Of a DNA stretch of 6,526 bases, positions 1 through 5,607 are shown piece by piece (position 1 is the first letter of the stretch; each line of letters starts with the position of its first letter). The notes under the pieces are model-generated. The model worked only from the letters and a program-made list of their open reading frames with translations. It was not told where the DNA came from and did not search any database. The DNA is from Thermoleophilia bacterium. GTDB taxonomy: Bacteria > Actinomycetota > Thermoleophilia > RBG-16-64-13. Location of the stretch: contig JAFGIH010000606.1 in assembly GCA_016929985.1 (NCBI GenBank), forward strand, positions 1-6,526, in the 5' to 3' direction. The translations under genes and the position numbers were made by a program.

Positions 1-258
1 CAGGTACTCGTCGCGCTGAAGCGCGAGGATGGTCCGGAGCCGTCGGACGTCAACCGCCGCGTACTTGCGATACCGCCCTTTGGTACGGACCGGCGATAGG
101 AGTCCCCTATCCTCGAGATAGCGCACCTTGGTGATGGTCAGGTCGGGGAAGTCCGGTTGGAGCTGAGCCACCACTTGGCCGATCGTCAGCAGCCGCTCCG
201 ACGAGGGTTCGGTCCCCGTCCCGGCGTGCTGCTCAGGAGGTCGTGTGCCATCCGTCAT
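1..258 (-). CDS. ftsR: FtsR-type MerR-family regulator (3' end missing)
   Basis: The first 86 residues of a MerR-family DNA-binding protein are present; the rest lies beyond the left edge. A variable N-terminal tail of about 22 residues precedes the winged helix-turn-helix: LLTIGQVVAQL (23-33), PDFPDLTITKVRYLEDRGLL (35-54), then the wing GRYRKYAAVDVRRL (61-74) and the helix ending QRDEYL. The PDFPD-T-S/T-K-R-LE-GL pattern and the QRD-YL ending match mycobacterial Rv1828 and corynebacterial FtsR, which binds DNA as a dimer and controls ftsZ expression in Corynebacterium. The position directly downstream of a garA-type FHA gene is the conserved actinobacterial order. The ATG at 258 is 8 bases past the FHA stop with only a weak Shine-Dalgarno, so translation probably couples to the upstream gene. 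No other in-frame start precedes the HTH. The effector domain cannot be seen, so a ligand cannot be suggested. Confidence 0.85.
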   Translation of the reverse strand, partial: MTDGTRPPEQHAGTGTEPSSERLLTIGQVVAQLQPDFPDLTITKVRYLEDRGLLSPVRTKGRYRKYAAVDVRRLRTILALQRDEYL

Positions 259-266
259 GATGGAAC

Positions 267-737
267 TCAGATGTCGTCTTCTTTTTCCAGGAATGCGAGC
301 TTGAACTTGCCGATCTGGAGTTCGTCGCCATCCAGCAACTGATGCCGCTCTATTCGCTTGCGGTTGACGTACGTACCGTTCAAGCTGTTGAGATCCTCTA
401 CCAGGAACCCTGATTCGTCGTGGAGTATCCTCGCGTGGTGCCTAGACACTGTGACGTCGTCCAGGAAGAGGTCGCTATGCGGACTGCGCCCAATCGTGAG
501 CACGTCGCTGTCCAGACCTACGACCTCGCCTTCCCGTCCCCCGCCTGTGCGAATGAGCAACATGGGACCGAGAAAAAGGGAACGCCTCCCTCCCCCTCCC
601 GCGAGTTCTTCCCTCTCCGCAGCGCTCACCGAGAGAGTTGCCTCTTCGAGGTCTATCGGTACAAGGCGGCTACCGCAACGCCGGCAGAAGTTCGAATCCT
701 CGGTGTTCTCGGTACTGCATACGGGGCAGTTGACCAT
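267..737 (-). CDS. garA: GarA/OdhI-type FHA protein with N-terminal zinc ribbon
   Basis: A 156-residue protein with two parts. Residues 4-21 form a C-X2-C-X10-C-X2-C zinc ribbon (C4, C7, C18, C21). Residues about 56-152 form a forkhead-associated domain with all signature positions: GRS (83-85), SRHH (98-101), LNSLNGTYVN (116-125) and GDELQIGKFKLAFL (137-150). The stretches DLFLDDVTVSR and QIGKFKLAFL are almost those of mycobacterial GarA. In that family the FHA domain binds phosphothreonine and the unphosphorylated protein inhibits 2-oxoglutarate dehydrogenase and controls glutamate metabolism; phosphorylation of an N-terminal ETTS-type motif by a Ser/Thr kinase makes the FHA domain bind its own tail. 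Here the linker holds LEEATLSV (30-37) with T34 as the possible equivalent, which is inference. Mycobacterial GarA lacks a zinc ribbon. The gene follows the unknown 93-residue gene by 27 bases and precedes the MerR gene by 8. A GAGAGGG sequence lies about 12 bases before the ATG. Confidence 0.88.
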   Translation of the reverse strand: MVNCPVCSTENTEDSNFCRRCGSRLVPIDLEEATLSVSAAEREELAGGGGRRSLFLGPMLLIRTGGGREGEVVGLDSDVLTIGRSPHSDLFLDDVTVSRHHARILHDESGFLVEDLNSLNGTYVNRKRIERHQLLDGDELQIGKFKLAFLEKEDDI

Positions 738-764
738 GGTCGTAGCTTTCCCTCTCGGTCGCGT

Positions 765-1046
765 CTAGCCGGTCTCAGAATCCATCACCGAGCGATAATC
801 GGCGAACTGTGCCTTGATCTCAGCTTCGATGGCCTTGATCACCGCAGGGCTCTCGAGAAGCTCGGCCCGTTGTACCGGAGTCGTGTGGGCTACGAGATAT
901 GGGTCTCGCAGTATCTCATCGATGGGGCGCCCGAACCGCAACTGCTTGACGATGTAGCGTATGACACGCTCACCGCGCACACTCACGGACAGATCACGGA
1001 AACGCTTCTCGACCCCACGTACGACCGGCTCGACATCTTCGGTCAT
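765..1046 (-). CDS. Unrecognised 93-residue protein, coupled to the RsiG-like gene
   Basis: I do not recognise this family. The ATG at 1046 is chosen over an in-frame ATG at 1091 because GGAGGAG ends 7 bases before it and the longer form would overlap the preceding gene by 41 bases. The protein starts MTEDVEPVVRGVEKRF and is charged and soluble, with no membrane segment, signal peptide or cysteine. A segment around residues 18-27 (RDLSVSVRGE) could be extended; from there on it looks helical, with VIRYIVKQLRFGRP (28-41), DEILRDPYLVAH (43-54), a Thr-Pro turn, then two helices ending AEIKAQFADY. Its stop is 27 bases from the FHA gene start. The upstream gene's stop codon is inside the spacer between its Shine-Dalgarno and ATG, a layout that usually means translational coupling and related function. 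Candidate roles include a partner of the anti-sigma-like protein or an adaptor for the FHA protein, but nothing in the sequence decides this. Confidence 0.8.
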   Translation of the reverse strand: MTEDVEPVVRGVEKRFRDLSVSVRGERVIRYIVKQLRFGRPIDEILRDPYLVAHTTPVQRAELLESPAVIKAIEAEIKAQFADYRSVMDSETG

Positions 1047-1050
1047 GGGA

Positions 1051-1341
1051 TCACTCCTCCCCCGGTGTGTCCCCGCTTCCTCCACGTCCACTCAGAATCT
1101 CGGTAAGCGCGGCTAAGTCGCCGTCCTCGACCAGGCTGCCCTCTCCGCTCTTGTTCTTGTCACGCAGCCTTCTGACCATCTCCGCCCGCACGATGTCCAT
1201 TTCTCCGTGCAGTAGCCGGCGCCGCATGGACAACTCGCGCTCGTCCTCAGCAAGTTGGGCGGCAAGCGCCTTCAAATCCTCGTCGGAATACGACTGGATC
1301 TTGATCAGACGTTCGAATGAAGACTCGTCCAAGGCATCCAC
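1051..1341 (-). CDS. rsiG: RsiG-like putative c-di-GMP-binding anti-sigma protein
   Basis: A 96-residue protein dominated by one long charged helix (about residues 19-61), with a second predicted helix near 73-85 and a Gly/acidic tail. The helix holds E34-X3-S38-X2-R41-X3-H45-X3-D49. The RsiG signature of Streptomyces and Rubrobacter is E-X3-S-X2-R-X3-Q-X3-D, which binds cyclic-di-GMP and lets RsiG sequester the WhiG/FliA-type sigma factor. Four of five positions match with exact spacing; the Gln is His. Streptomyces RsiG has two copies in one antiparallel coiled coil; a single copy, as here, would require a homodimer like the Rubrobacter protein. Assignment rests on the motif and the general layout, and no sigma factor gene is visible in the window. 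The GTG at 1341 is preceded by a promoter whose predicted start point is that same G (leaderless start); a TTG at 1332 with GAGGGAG about 8 bases upstream is the alternative. The next gene is coupled to its stop. Confidence 0.7.
   Translation of the reverse strand: MDALDESSFERLIKIQSYSDEDLKALAAQLAEDERELSMRRRLLHGEMDIVRAEMVRRLRDKNKSGEGSLVEDGDLAALTEILSGRGGSGDTPGEE
1054..1060 (-). promoter_or_regulatory. Ribosome binding site GGAGGAG fixing the start at 1046
   Basis: GGAGGAG on the minus strand overlaps the last codons of the RsiG-like gene, whose TGA (1053-1051) sits between it and the ATG at 1046. The spacer is 7 bases (TGATCCC). It supports the 93-residue form of the downstream gene and a termination-reinitiation type of coupling. 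Confidence 0.8.
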
Positions 1342-1347
1342 TCCCTC

Positions 1348-1376
1348 ACTATAGCGACTCGTTCTCTAACCTTCAA
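1348..1376 (-). promoter_or_regulatory. Sigma-70-type promoter before the RsiG-like gene
   Basis: On the minus strand TTGAAG (-35, 1376-1371) is followed after exactly 17 bases by TATAGT (-10, 1353-1348). Each box differs from the housekeeping consensus at only one or two positions. Six bases separate the -10 box from the G of the GTG at 1341, so the expected transcription start coincides with the start codon. It would make the RsiG-like, 93-residue, FHA and MerR genes a unit that can be expressed independently of gcvH. Confidence 0.65.
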
Positions 1377-1418
1377 CTCACGCTTGAGGTACGAGGGCCT
1401 TCCCAGATCACTACGGAT

Positions 1419-1431
1419 CCTAAGCCTTAGG
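1419..1431. promoter_or_regulatory. 13-base palindrome between gcvH and the RsiG-like promoter
   Basis: CCTAAGCCTTAGG is a perfect 6+6 inverted repeat around one central base. It lies 42 bases upstream of the -35 box of the RsiG-like promoter and 18 bases past the gcvH stop. With no loop and no following T-run it cannot act as a hairpin terminator, so a dimeric regulator's site is the more likely reading. No regulator can be named. Confidence 0.3.
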
Positions 1432-1448
1432 TTTCGCTTCAGGTATAT

Positions 1449-1832
1449 CTACTCCTCCGCGGCAAGCAGCTCGTCGTACTCCTCCACGGACATGAGATCG
1501 TCGGCCTCAGACGGGTCACTGAGACGGACCTTGATGAGCCAACCGTCTTCGTAGGGGCTCTCGTTGATGGTCTCGGGAGCATCGACGACGTCCTCGTTGA
1601 CTTCCACGATAGAACCACTCAGCGGAGCGATCACATCGGAGACGGCTTTGACGGACTCCACCTCGGCGTACGGCGTCCCTGCGATGACGTCCGTGCCTAC
1701 CTCGGGGAGTTCGATGAAGACGATGTCACCGAGTGTCTCCTGGGCGTAGCTGGTGACACCGAAGACCGCAGTCTCACCTTCTATCCGTACCCAGTCGTGC
1801 TCCCTGTGGTATTTGAGGTTTTTGGGGTTCAC
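1449..1832 (-). CDS. gcvH: Glycine cleavage system H protein
   Basis: A full-length 127-residue H protein, the usual family size. It carries the lipoyl arm that shuttles the aminomethyl group between the P, T and L proteins of glycine cleavage in the cytoplasm. The N-terminal YHREHDWVRIEGETAVFGVTSYAQETLGDIVFIELPEVG (8-46) and the lipoylation loop AEVESVKAVSDVIAPLSG (56-73) with K62 as the lipoate-accepting lysine are all present, followed by the NE motif region INESPYEDGWLIKVR (89-103). The GTG at 1832 is favoured by AAAGGAG five bases upstream; an out-of-frame ATG two bases before it runs straight into TGA. No gcvP, gcvT or lipoate ligase gene is in the window, so the rest of the system is elsewhere. 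Its place upstream of a garA-type gene copies Rv1826-Rv1827 of Mycobacterium. The C-terminus is rich in acidic residues and ends LLAAEE. Confidence 0.97.
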   Translation of the reverse strand: MNPKNLKYHREHDWVRIEGETAVFGVTSYAQETLGDIVFIELPEVGTDVIAGTPYAEVESVKAVSDVIAPLSGSIVEVNEDVVDAPETINESPYEDGWLIKVRLSDPSEADDLMSVEEYDELLAAEE

Positions 1833-1837
1833 ATGCG

Positions 1838-1844
1838 CTCCTTT
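1838..1844 (-). promoter_or_regulatory. Ribosome binding site AAAGGAG of gcvH
   Basis: AAAGGAG on the minus strand, with spacer CGCAT before the GTG at 1832. It picks the GTG over the overlapping out-of-frame ATG at 1834. Confidence 0.75.
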
Positions 1845-1867
1845 CTTGCCACAATCGGCTGGTCGTC

Positions 1868-1876
1868 ATGATAGCA
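1868..1876 (-). promoter_or_regulatory. Probable extended -10 promoter of gcvH
   Basis: TGCTATCAT on the minus strand fits the extended -10 form TGN-TATNAT. No convincing -35 box is 16-18 bases upstream, as is common with extended -10 promoters. The predicted start is near 1861, giving a leader of about 29 bases that includes the AAAGGAG site. The GC-rich stretch 1895-1915 further upstream contains the 8-base palindrome CGGGCCCG (1902-1909) between this promoter and the divergent mglB promoter. Confidence 0.45.
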
Positions 1877-1930
1877 CAGCACTTTTCCATCCCCTGTCGC
1901 GCGGGCCCGACGCGTGAGCCTTGCTACTTG

Positions 1931-1936
1931 TATACT
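1931..1936 (+). promoter_or_regulatory. Probable -10 box of the mglB-mglA operon
   Basis: TATACT at 1931-1936 differs from TATAAT at one position. A clear -35 is not visible 16-18 bases upstream (GC-rich). The expected start near 1943 leaves a leader of about 28 bases carrying AAGGAGG. It lies back to back with the gcvH promoter in a 138-base divergent region. Confidence 0.4.
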
Positions 1937-1957
1937 GTTGAGGCAGGGTCGGAACCG

Positions 1958-1964
1958 AAGGAGG
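1958..1964 (+). promoter_or_regulatory. Ribosome binding site AAGGAGG of mglB
   Basis: A near-perfect Shine-Dalgarno with a 6-base spacer (ATTGTC) before the GTG at 1971. It excludes the longer reading that begins at an upstream ATG at 1914, which would also overlap the -10 box. Confidence 0.85.
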
Positions 1965-1970
1965 ATTGTC

Positions 1971-2471
1971 GTGGCACGTCGCAAGGGTCTCGTCATAAAT
2001 GACGACCAGATGCAGATGATCGACGGTGTTCTTGCCAAGCTGCAGCGCGTAGCCGGTTCCAACTTCGTGGCCCTGATCTCTACGAGCGGGCAGCCCATCA
2101 CCACAGCTCCAGCGGAAGTCGATGCCGACACCCTTTCGCTCGCCGCCCTCGCCGCCGGGTCCTTCGCCGCCACGAGGCAACTCGCCGAAGTACTGAACGA
2201 ACGCGAGTTCACGCTCCTGTTCCACGAGGGCAAAGAGTCCAACCTCCACGTGATGCAGGTGACCGATCAGATCCTTCTGCTCATCACCTTCGGCCACGAT
2301 ACCCAGGTGGGACGGGTCCGCCTCTACACGAGCAGGGCGCTCGAGGTGCTCAAGCCGATTTTTGCGGATGCCGAAGAACCTACAGAGGAAGAGAAGCTTG
2401 TCGATCGCGAGTACACCAAAGAGGCAGGGTCGGCGATCGACGACCTGTTCTCGAACGAGAAAGCCGAGTAG
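1971..2471 (+). CDS. mglB: MglB-like roadblock/LC7 GTPase regulator
   Basis: A 166-residue cytoplasmic protein. Residues about 11-131 form a roadblock/LC7 domain: helix DDQMQMIDGVLAKLQRVAG (11-29), strand NFVALISTSGQPITTAP (31-47), DTLSLAALAAGSFAATRQLAEVL (53-75), then EFTLLFHEGKESNLHVMQV (79-97), ILLLITF (101-107) and GRVRLYTSRA (114-123). The pattern D-LSLA-LAAG--AA and FHEG is that of Myxococcus MglB, which dimerises and acts as GAP, and through its C-terminal helix as exchange factor, for the Ras-like GTPase MglA. A charged linker (133-150) leads to a terminal motif SAIDDLFSNE (154-163) that resembles the conserved IDNLF-type tail of MglB. The gene precedes mglA by 14 bases, the classic order, so the two should be co-transcribed and act as one polarity switch. 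The start is the GTG at 1971, set by AAGGAGG. Confidence 0.9.
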   Translation: MARRKGLVINDDQMQMIDGVLAKLQRVAGSNFVALISTSGQPITTAPAEVDADTLSLAALAAGSFAATRQLAEVLNEREFTLLFHEGKESNLHVMQVTDQILLLITFGHDTQVGRVRLYTSRALEVLKPIFADAEEPTEEEKLVDREYTKEAGSAIDDLFSNEKAE

Positions 2472-2473
2472 GT

Positions 2474-2479
2474 AGGGAG
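2474..2479 (+). promoter_or_regulatory. Ribosome binding site AGGGAG of mglA
   Basis: AGGGAG starts 3 bases after the mglB stop with a 6-base spacer (CGGTAC) before GTG at 2486. It is a weaker site than that of mglB; the 14-base gap suggests coupled translation. Confidence 0.6.
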
Positions 2480-2485
2480 CGGTAC

Positions 2486-3070
2486 GTGGCCCTCATCAAC
2501 CTAGCCGCGCGAGAGATCAACTATAAGATCGTCTATTACGGCTGCGGTCTGTGCGGCAAGACCACTAATATCCAATACATCCATCGGCGCGTGAACCCAG
2601 GGGCACGGGGACGGTTGGTCAGCATCGCCACCGAGGAGGAGCGCACGCTCTACTTCGACTTCCTCCCGCTCTCTTTGGGCACCGTCAAGGGTCTGCGCAC
2701 CAGGTTCCATCTCTACACCGTACCCGGGCAGTCCTTCTACAACGCGTCCCGCAAGCTGGTTCTTCAGGGAGTCGACGGCGTGGTGTTCGTGGCCGACAGT
2801 CAGATCTCCCGACTGGACGAGAACGTCGACAGCTACCTGAATCTGTGGGACAACCTGCGAGAGCAGAACGAGGACCCGTCGGATCTGGGCATCGTGCTTC
2901 AGATGAACAAGCGCGACCTCGGCTCTATCTTCTCGGTGACCGACCTTACAGAGCTTCTCAACCACACCGGTTCCCCGGTCATCGAGGCCTGCGCCCTCAC
3001 CGGTGTCGGGGTCTTCGAGACCCTCAAGACCGTCTGCAAGCAGGTCATCGCCAAGAGCTCTCGTTCTTAG
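2486..3070 (+). CDS. mglA: MglA Ras-like small GTPase
   Basis: A full-length 194-residue MglA. It binds and hydrolyses GTP and, in its GTP form, marks a cell pole or other site to direct motility or surface machinery in Myxococcus and Thermus. Visible motifs: P-loop G19-C-G-L-C-G-K25-T-T (19-27), switch [15 protein letters not shown] (49-62) with R53 and T54, switch [16 protein letters not shown] (78-91) with Q82, the MglA stretch [12 protein letters not shown] (95-106), NKRD (141-144), and the G5-like [10 protein letters not shown] (168-177). R53 and Q82 correspond to the intrinsic arginine finger and glutamine of MglA, so GTP hydrolysis should be intact. The second P-loop residue is Cys where Myxococcus MglA has Pro. 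There is no lipidation box or membrane segment. The TAG stop overlaps the stop of the opposite-strand enzyme gene by 4 bases, leaving no room for a terminator between them. Confidence 0.95.
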   Translation: MALINLAAREINYKIVYYGCGLCGKTTNIQYIHRRVNPGARGRLVSIATEEERTLYFDFLPLSLGTVKGLRTRFHLYTVPGQSFYNASRKLVLQGVDGVVFVADSQISRLDENVDSYLNLWDNLREQNEDPSDLGIVLQMNKRDLGSIFSVTDLTELLNHTGSPVIEACALTGVGVFETLKTVCKQVIAKSSRS

Positions 3071-5577
3071 CCAGAAGTCCTCTCCCCTATCACGCCGTCA
3101 AGGATGACCTGGTAGCTCTGGGCCAGTTCGAGCGCGCGCTCGTCGCTGCCTGCTTCGGCGTAAACGTGAAAGAGAGGCTCTTCGGCGTCCGGCAACACGA
3201 GCGCCCACTCGGAGTGGTCCAGAAACACCTTGATCCCATCCACCAAGGACACGCGGCCTGAATGCAGCTTCTCGGCCATCTGGCGCATGACGCTTCCCTT
3301 CATCTCCCAGGGACACTCCCGGGTCAGGTGTACGGTGTGAGCCACCGGTATGTGGCCCACAAGTTGCGAGAGGGGAGCGTCCGACGTCGAGACCAGTTCC
3401 AGGACCTTCCCCAGGGTATAGAGACCGTCCATCGAGGCGAGTACGGATGGATAGATGTATCCGCCGTCGGTGCTGGCCGCGAAGATGGTGTTCGGTCGAG
3501 CAGCCTCGGCCATCAAAGCGGCCTTCGAGTACTTGGTGCGCCGGATGCTGACCCCTGTCGAAGCCACCACGTGCTCGCCGAGCCGCGTGGCGTGCAACGG
3601 CAGCGCCGCGACTCCCGAGCCCACCGAGCGCGCAGAGTGCTGCAACAGCAGCAACAGAAGGACCGCATCCGGGATGAGACGGCCCTTCTCGTCGACCACG
3701 TAGAGATACTCAGCTCCCGGATCGAGGATGGCCCCGAGATCGGCCTCCATGGCCCTGACCATCTCCCCCACGCGCTCAGCAGCGGGCGGAAGGCTTTCCG
3801 CCAAAGTGAAGCGCGAATGGACACGCGAGAAGGTGTTCAGGGCGATGGTCTCCACCCCCAGCTTGTCGAGAGTCGACGAGAAGAAGAAGGCCGGAGCCGA
3901 CGACGAATAGTCGAGCACCATTTTCGGCTGGCGTCCCCGGATCGCCACGGTGTTCCAGTTCTCCAGCAGAGCATTGGTGTACGTCTCGATGACGCGGGGC
4001 GGATAGACGACTTGGCCCATCTCTTCGAAAGGCGCCCGCCGGAAGTCTTCGCGGAAGTAATGGTTCTCTATGGCCCGTTCGCGCCTACTGTCGATGGCGA
4101 CCCCGGGAGGTTCTGAGAACAGGATCTCGATCTGCTCGGGGTTCTCCAGGCTCATCTGCACGTGGATGCCCCCAGCGGCGTTGCCGCTCTTGATGTCGAA
4201 GCGATTCACGGCCAACGGAGCCATGGTGAGGTCACGGACGCTGACTCCTGTGGCGTTGAGTCCGCTGATGATGGCCCGCTTGAACACCCGGGATGCCTGA
4301 TGGGTATCGCGGCTCGTGGCGACGTAGGCGCCCTTCGTGGTGAGGCTGCCGTAGCACATGGCAAGGCGCATGGCCATCTCGGGGGTCAGGTCGATATTGG
4401 CCAGACCACGCACGCCATTCCGTCCGAAGAGGGTACTGGGGCCCCGCGTCTCCCAGACGATCGACGAACGCACCGTCGATCCGGGTTCGATGTTTTTGAA
4501 CGGGTACACCTTCACGTTGTTGGCGACCACTGCGTTGCGGCCGATGATCGAGCGGTCTCCGACCACCGCGCCCTCAGCGATGTGAGCGTTCTCGTGGACC
4601 TCCACCCCATTCCCGAGAAACGCTCCGCTGACATCGGCTCCGGAGGCGACATACACGTTCTCTCCCAGCACCGATCCGCCGATCTGGGCGCCGGCCCGGA
4701 CAACGGTGTTGGAGCCGAGCACGGTGCGCGGCAGAATCGATGCGCCTGAGTCTATCCGGACGTTCTCGCCGATGACGGCCGGGCCCTCGACGTCGTCGAG
4801 GCTATCGAGCGACACACCTTGGGCCACCCAGATGTTGCCCCGCAACCTGACGCCTGGAGGAACGAGGCGAACCTTGCCGTCGAGAGCGTCACGGTTGGCC
4901 TGCAGATACTGCTCGAGGCTGCCGATGTCCTGCCAGTAGCCATCGCACACGAGACCGTAGAGCGGCTTGTGCATGTCAAAAAGCTTGGGGAACAGATCAT
5001 GGCTGAAGTCGTAGGGTTGCCCCTCAGGGATGTGGTCGAGAACCTCCGGCTCGATGACATAGATGCCGGTGTTGACTGTGTCAGAGAAGACCTGTCCCCA
5101 GCCCGGCTTCTCCAGGAAGCGTTGAATGCGGCCCTCTTCGTCGACGATCACCACACCGAACTCCAGCGGATTCTCGACACTCTTCAGGGCGATGGTGATG
5201 AGGGCCCCGCGCTCCCTGTGAAACGACACCACCTTTGTGAGGTCGAAATCGGTGAGCGCGTCGCCACTGATGACGAGGAAGGTCTCGTCGAGCAGATCCT
5301 TCGCGAGGCGGATAGACCCGGCCGTGCCCGCCGGGGTCTCCTCGACCGTGTAGTCGATGCGCATGCCGAAGGCGCTGCCATCTCCGAAATGGTTGCGGAT
5401 GAGTCTAGGCAGAAAGGCCAGCGTCATCACCACTTCGTTGATGCCATGGCGTTGCACCAACTCGAGGATATGCTGGATGGTGGGTTTGTTTACCACCGGC
5501 ACCATGGGCTTCGGTTGATTGGAGGTCAGCGGACGGAGCCGCGTCCCCTGGCCACCGGCCATGATGACTGCCTTCAC
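3067..5577 (-). CDS. Sugar-1-phosphate nucleotidyltransferase fused to degenerate phosphomannomutase domain
   Basis: An 836-residue fusion, the size of actinobacterial proteins labelled mannose-1-phosphate guanylyltransferase. Residues 1-235 are a nucleotidyltransferase: [20 protein letters not shown] (6-25), SGDALTDFD (104-112), EKP (156-158), NTGIYV (169-174), WQDIGS (215-220). It should join a sugar-1-phosphate (Man-1-P or Glc-1-P) to a nucleotide for surface glycans; the exact substrate is not decided. Residues about 245-372 are hexapeptide left-handed beta-helix repeats ([24 protein letters not shown]). Residues about 380-836 have the phosphomannomutase fold, but its loops are altered: QMSLENP (474-480) for TASHNP, DPGAEY (619-624) for [14 protein letters not shown] (700-707) for the GEMSGH region, and LPDAEEP (795-801) for RPSGTEP. 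Mutase activity is therefore unlikely, as in the actinobacterial relatives. There is a run of six Leu at 640-645. The start is GTG at 5577 with AGGAGGT four bases upstream. Confidence 0.9.
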   Translation of the reverse strand: MKAVIMAGGQGTRLRPLTSNQPKPMVPVVNKPTIQHILELVQRHGINEVVMTLAFLPRLIRNHFGDGSAFGMRIDYTVEETPAGTAGSIRLAKDLLDETFLVISGDALTDFDLTKVVSFHRERGALITIALKSVENPLEFGVVIVDEEGRIQRFLEKPGWGQVFSDTVNTGIYVIEPEVLDHIPEGQPYDFSHDLFPKLFDMHKPLYGLVCDGYWQDIGSLEQYLQANRDALDGKVRLVPPGVRLRGNIWVAQGVSLDSLDDVEGPAVIGENVRIDSGASILPRTVLGSNTVVRAGAQIGGSVLGENVYVASGADVSGAFLGNGVEVHENAHIAEGAVVGDRSIIGRNAVVANNVKVYPFKNIEPGSTVRSSIVWETRGPSTLFGRNGVRGLANIDLTPEMAMRLAMCYGSLTTKGAYVATSRDTHQASRVFKRAIISGLNATGVSVRDLTMAPLAVNRFDIKSGNAAGGIHVQMSLENPEQIEILFSEPPGVAIDSRRERAIENHYFREDFRRAPFEEMGQVVYPPRVIETYTNALLENWNTVAIRGRQPKMVLDYSSSAPAFFFSSTLDKLGVETIALNTFSRVHSRFTLAESLPPAAERVGEMVRAMEADLGAILDPGAEYLYVVDEKGRLIPDAVLLLLLLQHSARSVGSGVAALPLHATRLGEHVVASTGVSIRRTKYSKAALMAEAARPNTIFAASTDGGYIYPSVLASMDGLYTLGKVLELVSTSDAPLSQLVGHIPVAHTVHLTRECPWEMKGSVMRQMAEKLHSGRVSLVDGIKVFLDHSEWALVLPDAEEPLFHVYAEAGSDERALELAQSYQVILDGVIGERTSG

Positions 5578-5581
5578 AGCG

Positions 5582-5588
5582 ACCTCCT
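5582..5588 (-). promoter_or_regulatory. Ribosome binding site AGGAGGT of the nucleotidyltransferase gene
   Basis: AGGAGGT on the minus strand with spacer CGCT fixes the GTG at 5577, which also begins the conserved [10 protein letters not shown]-terminus. Confidence 0.85.
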
Positions 5589-5595
5589 AGCGGAG

Positions 5596-5601
5596 ATTGT
5601 A
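5596..5601 (-). promoter_or_regulatory. Possible -10 box before the nucleotidyltransferase gene
   Basis: TACAAT on the minus strand lies in the 60-base gap after the small ABM-like gene. It is one mismatch from TATAAT, but no good -35 box is in place and the leader would be only about 12 bases, starting just at the Shine-Dalgarno. The gene may instead, or also, be read through from the upstream gene. Confidence 0.3.
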
Positions 5602-5607
5602 TGACGC

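Noticed and set aside
420..1106. A 228-codon plus-strand open frame over the FHA and 93-residue genes
   Set aside because: Antisense shadow of two genes that have recognisable motifs or a strong Shine-Dalgarno; no domain or start signal of its own.
1866..2297. Minus-strand open frames opposite mglB
   Set aside because: Antisense to a clear roadblock protein and cover the divergent promoter region; no start signals.
3640..3662. Short CAACAG-type repeat
   Set aside because: It encodes the six-leucine run of the degenerate mutase domain on the minus strand; too short and imperfect to call a microsatellite.
3262..4749. Long open frames on the plus strand opposite the large enzyme gene (284 and 195 codons)
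   Set aside because: They lie antisense to a protein with clear conserved motifs, have no ribosome binding sites, and read as low-complexity Arg/His/Gly-rich sequence of the kind produced by high-GC antisense frames.
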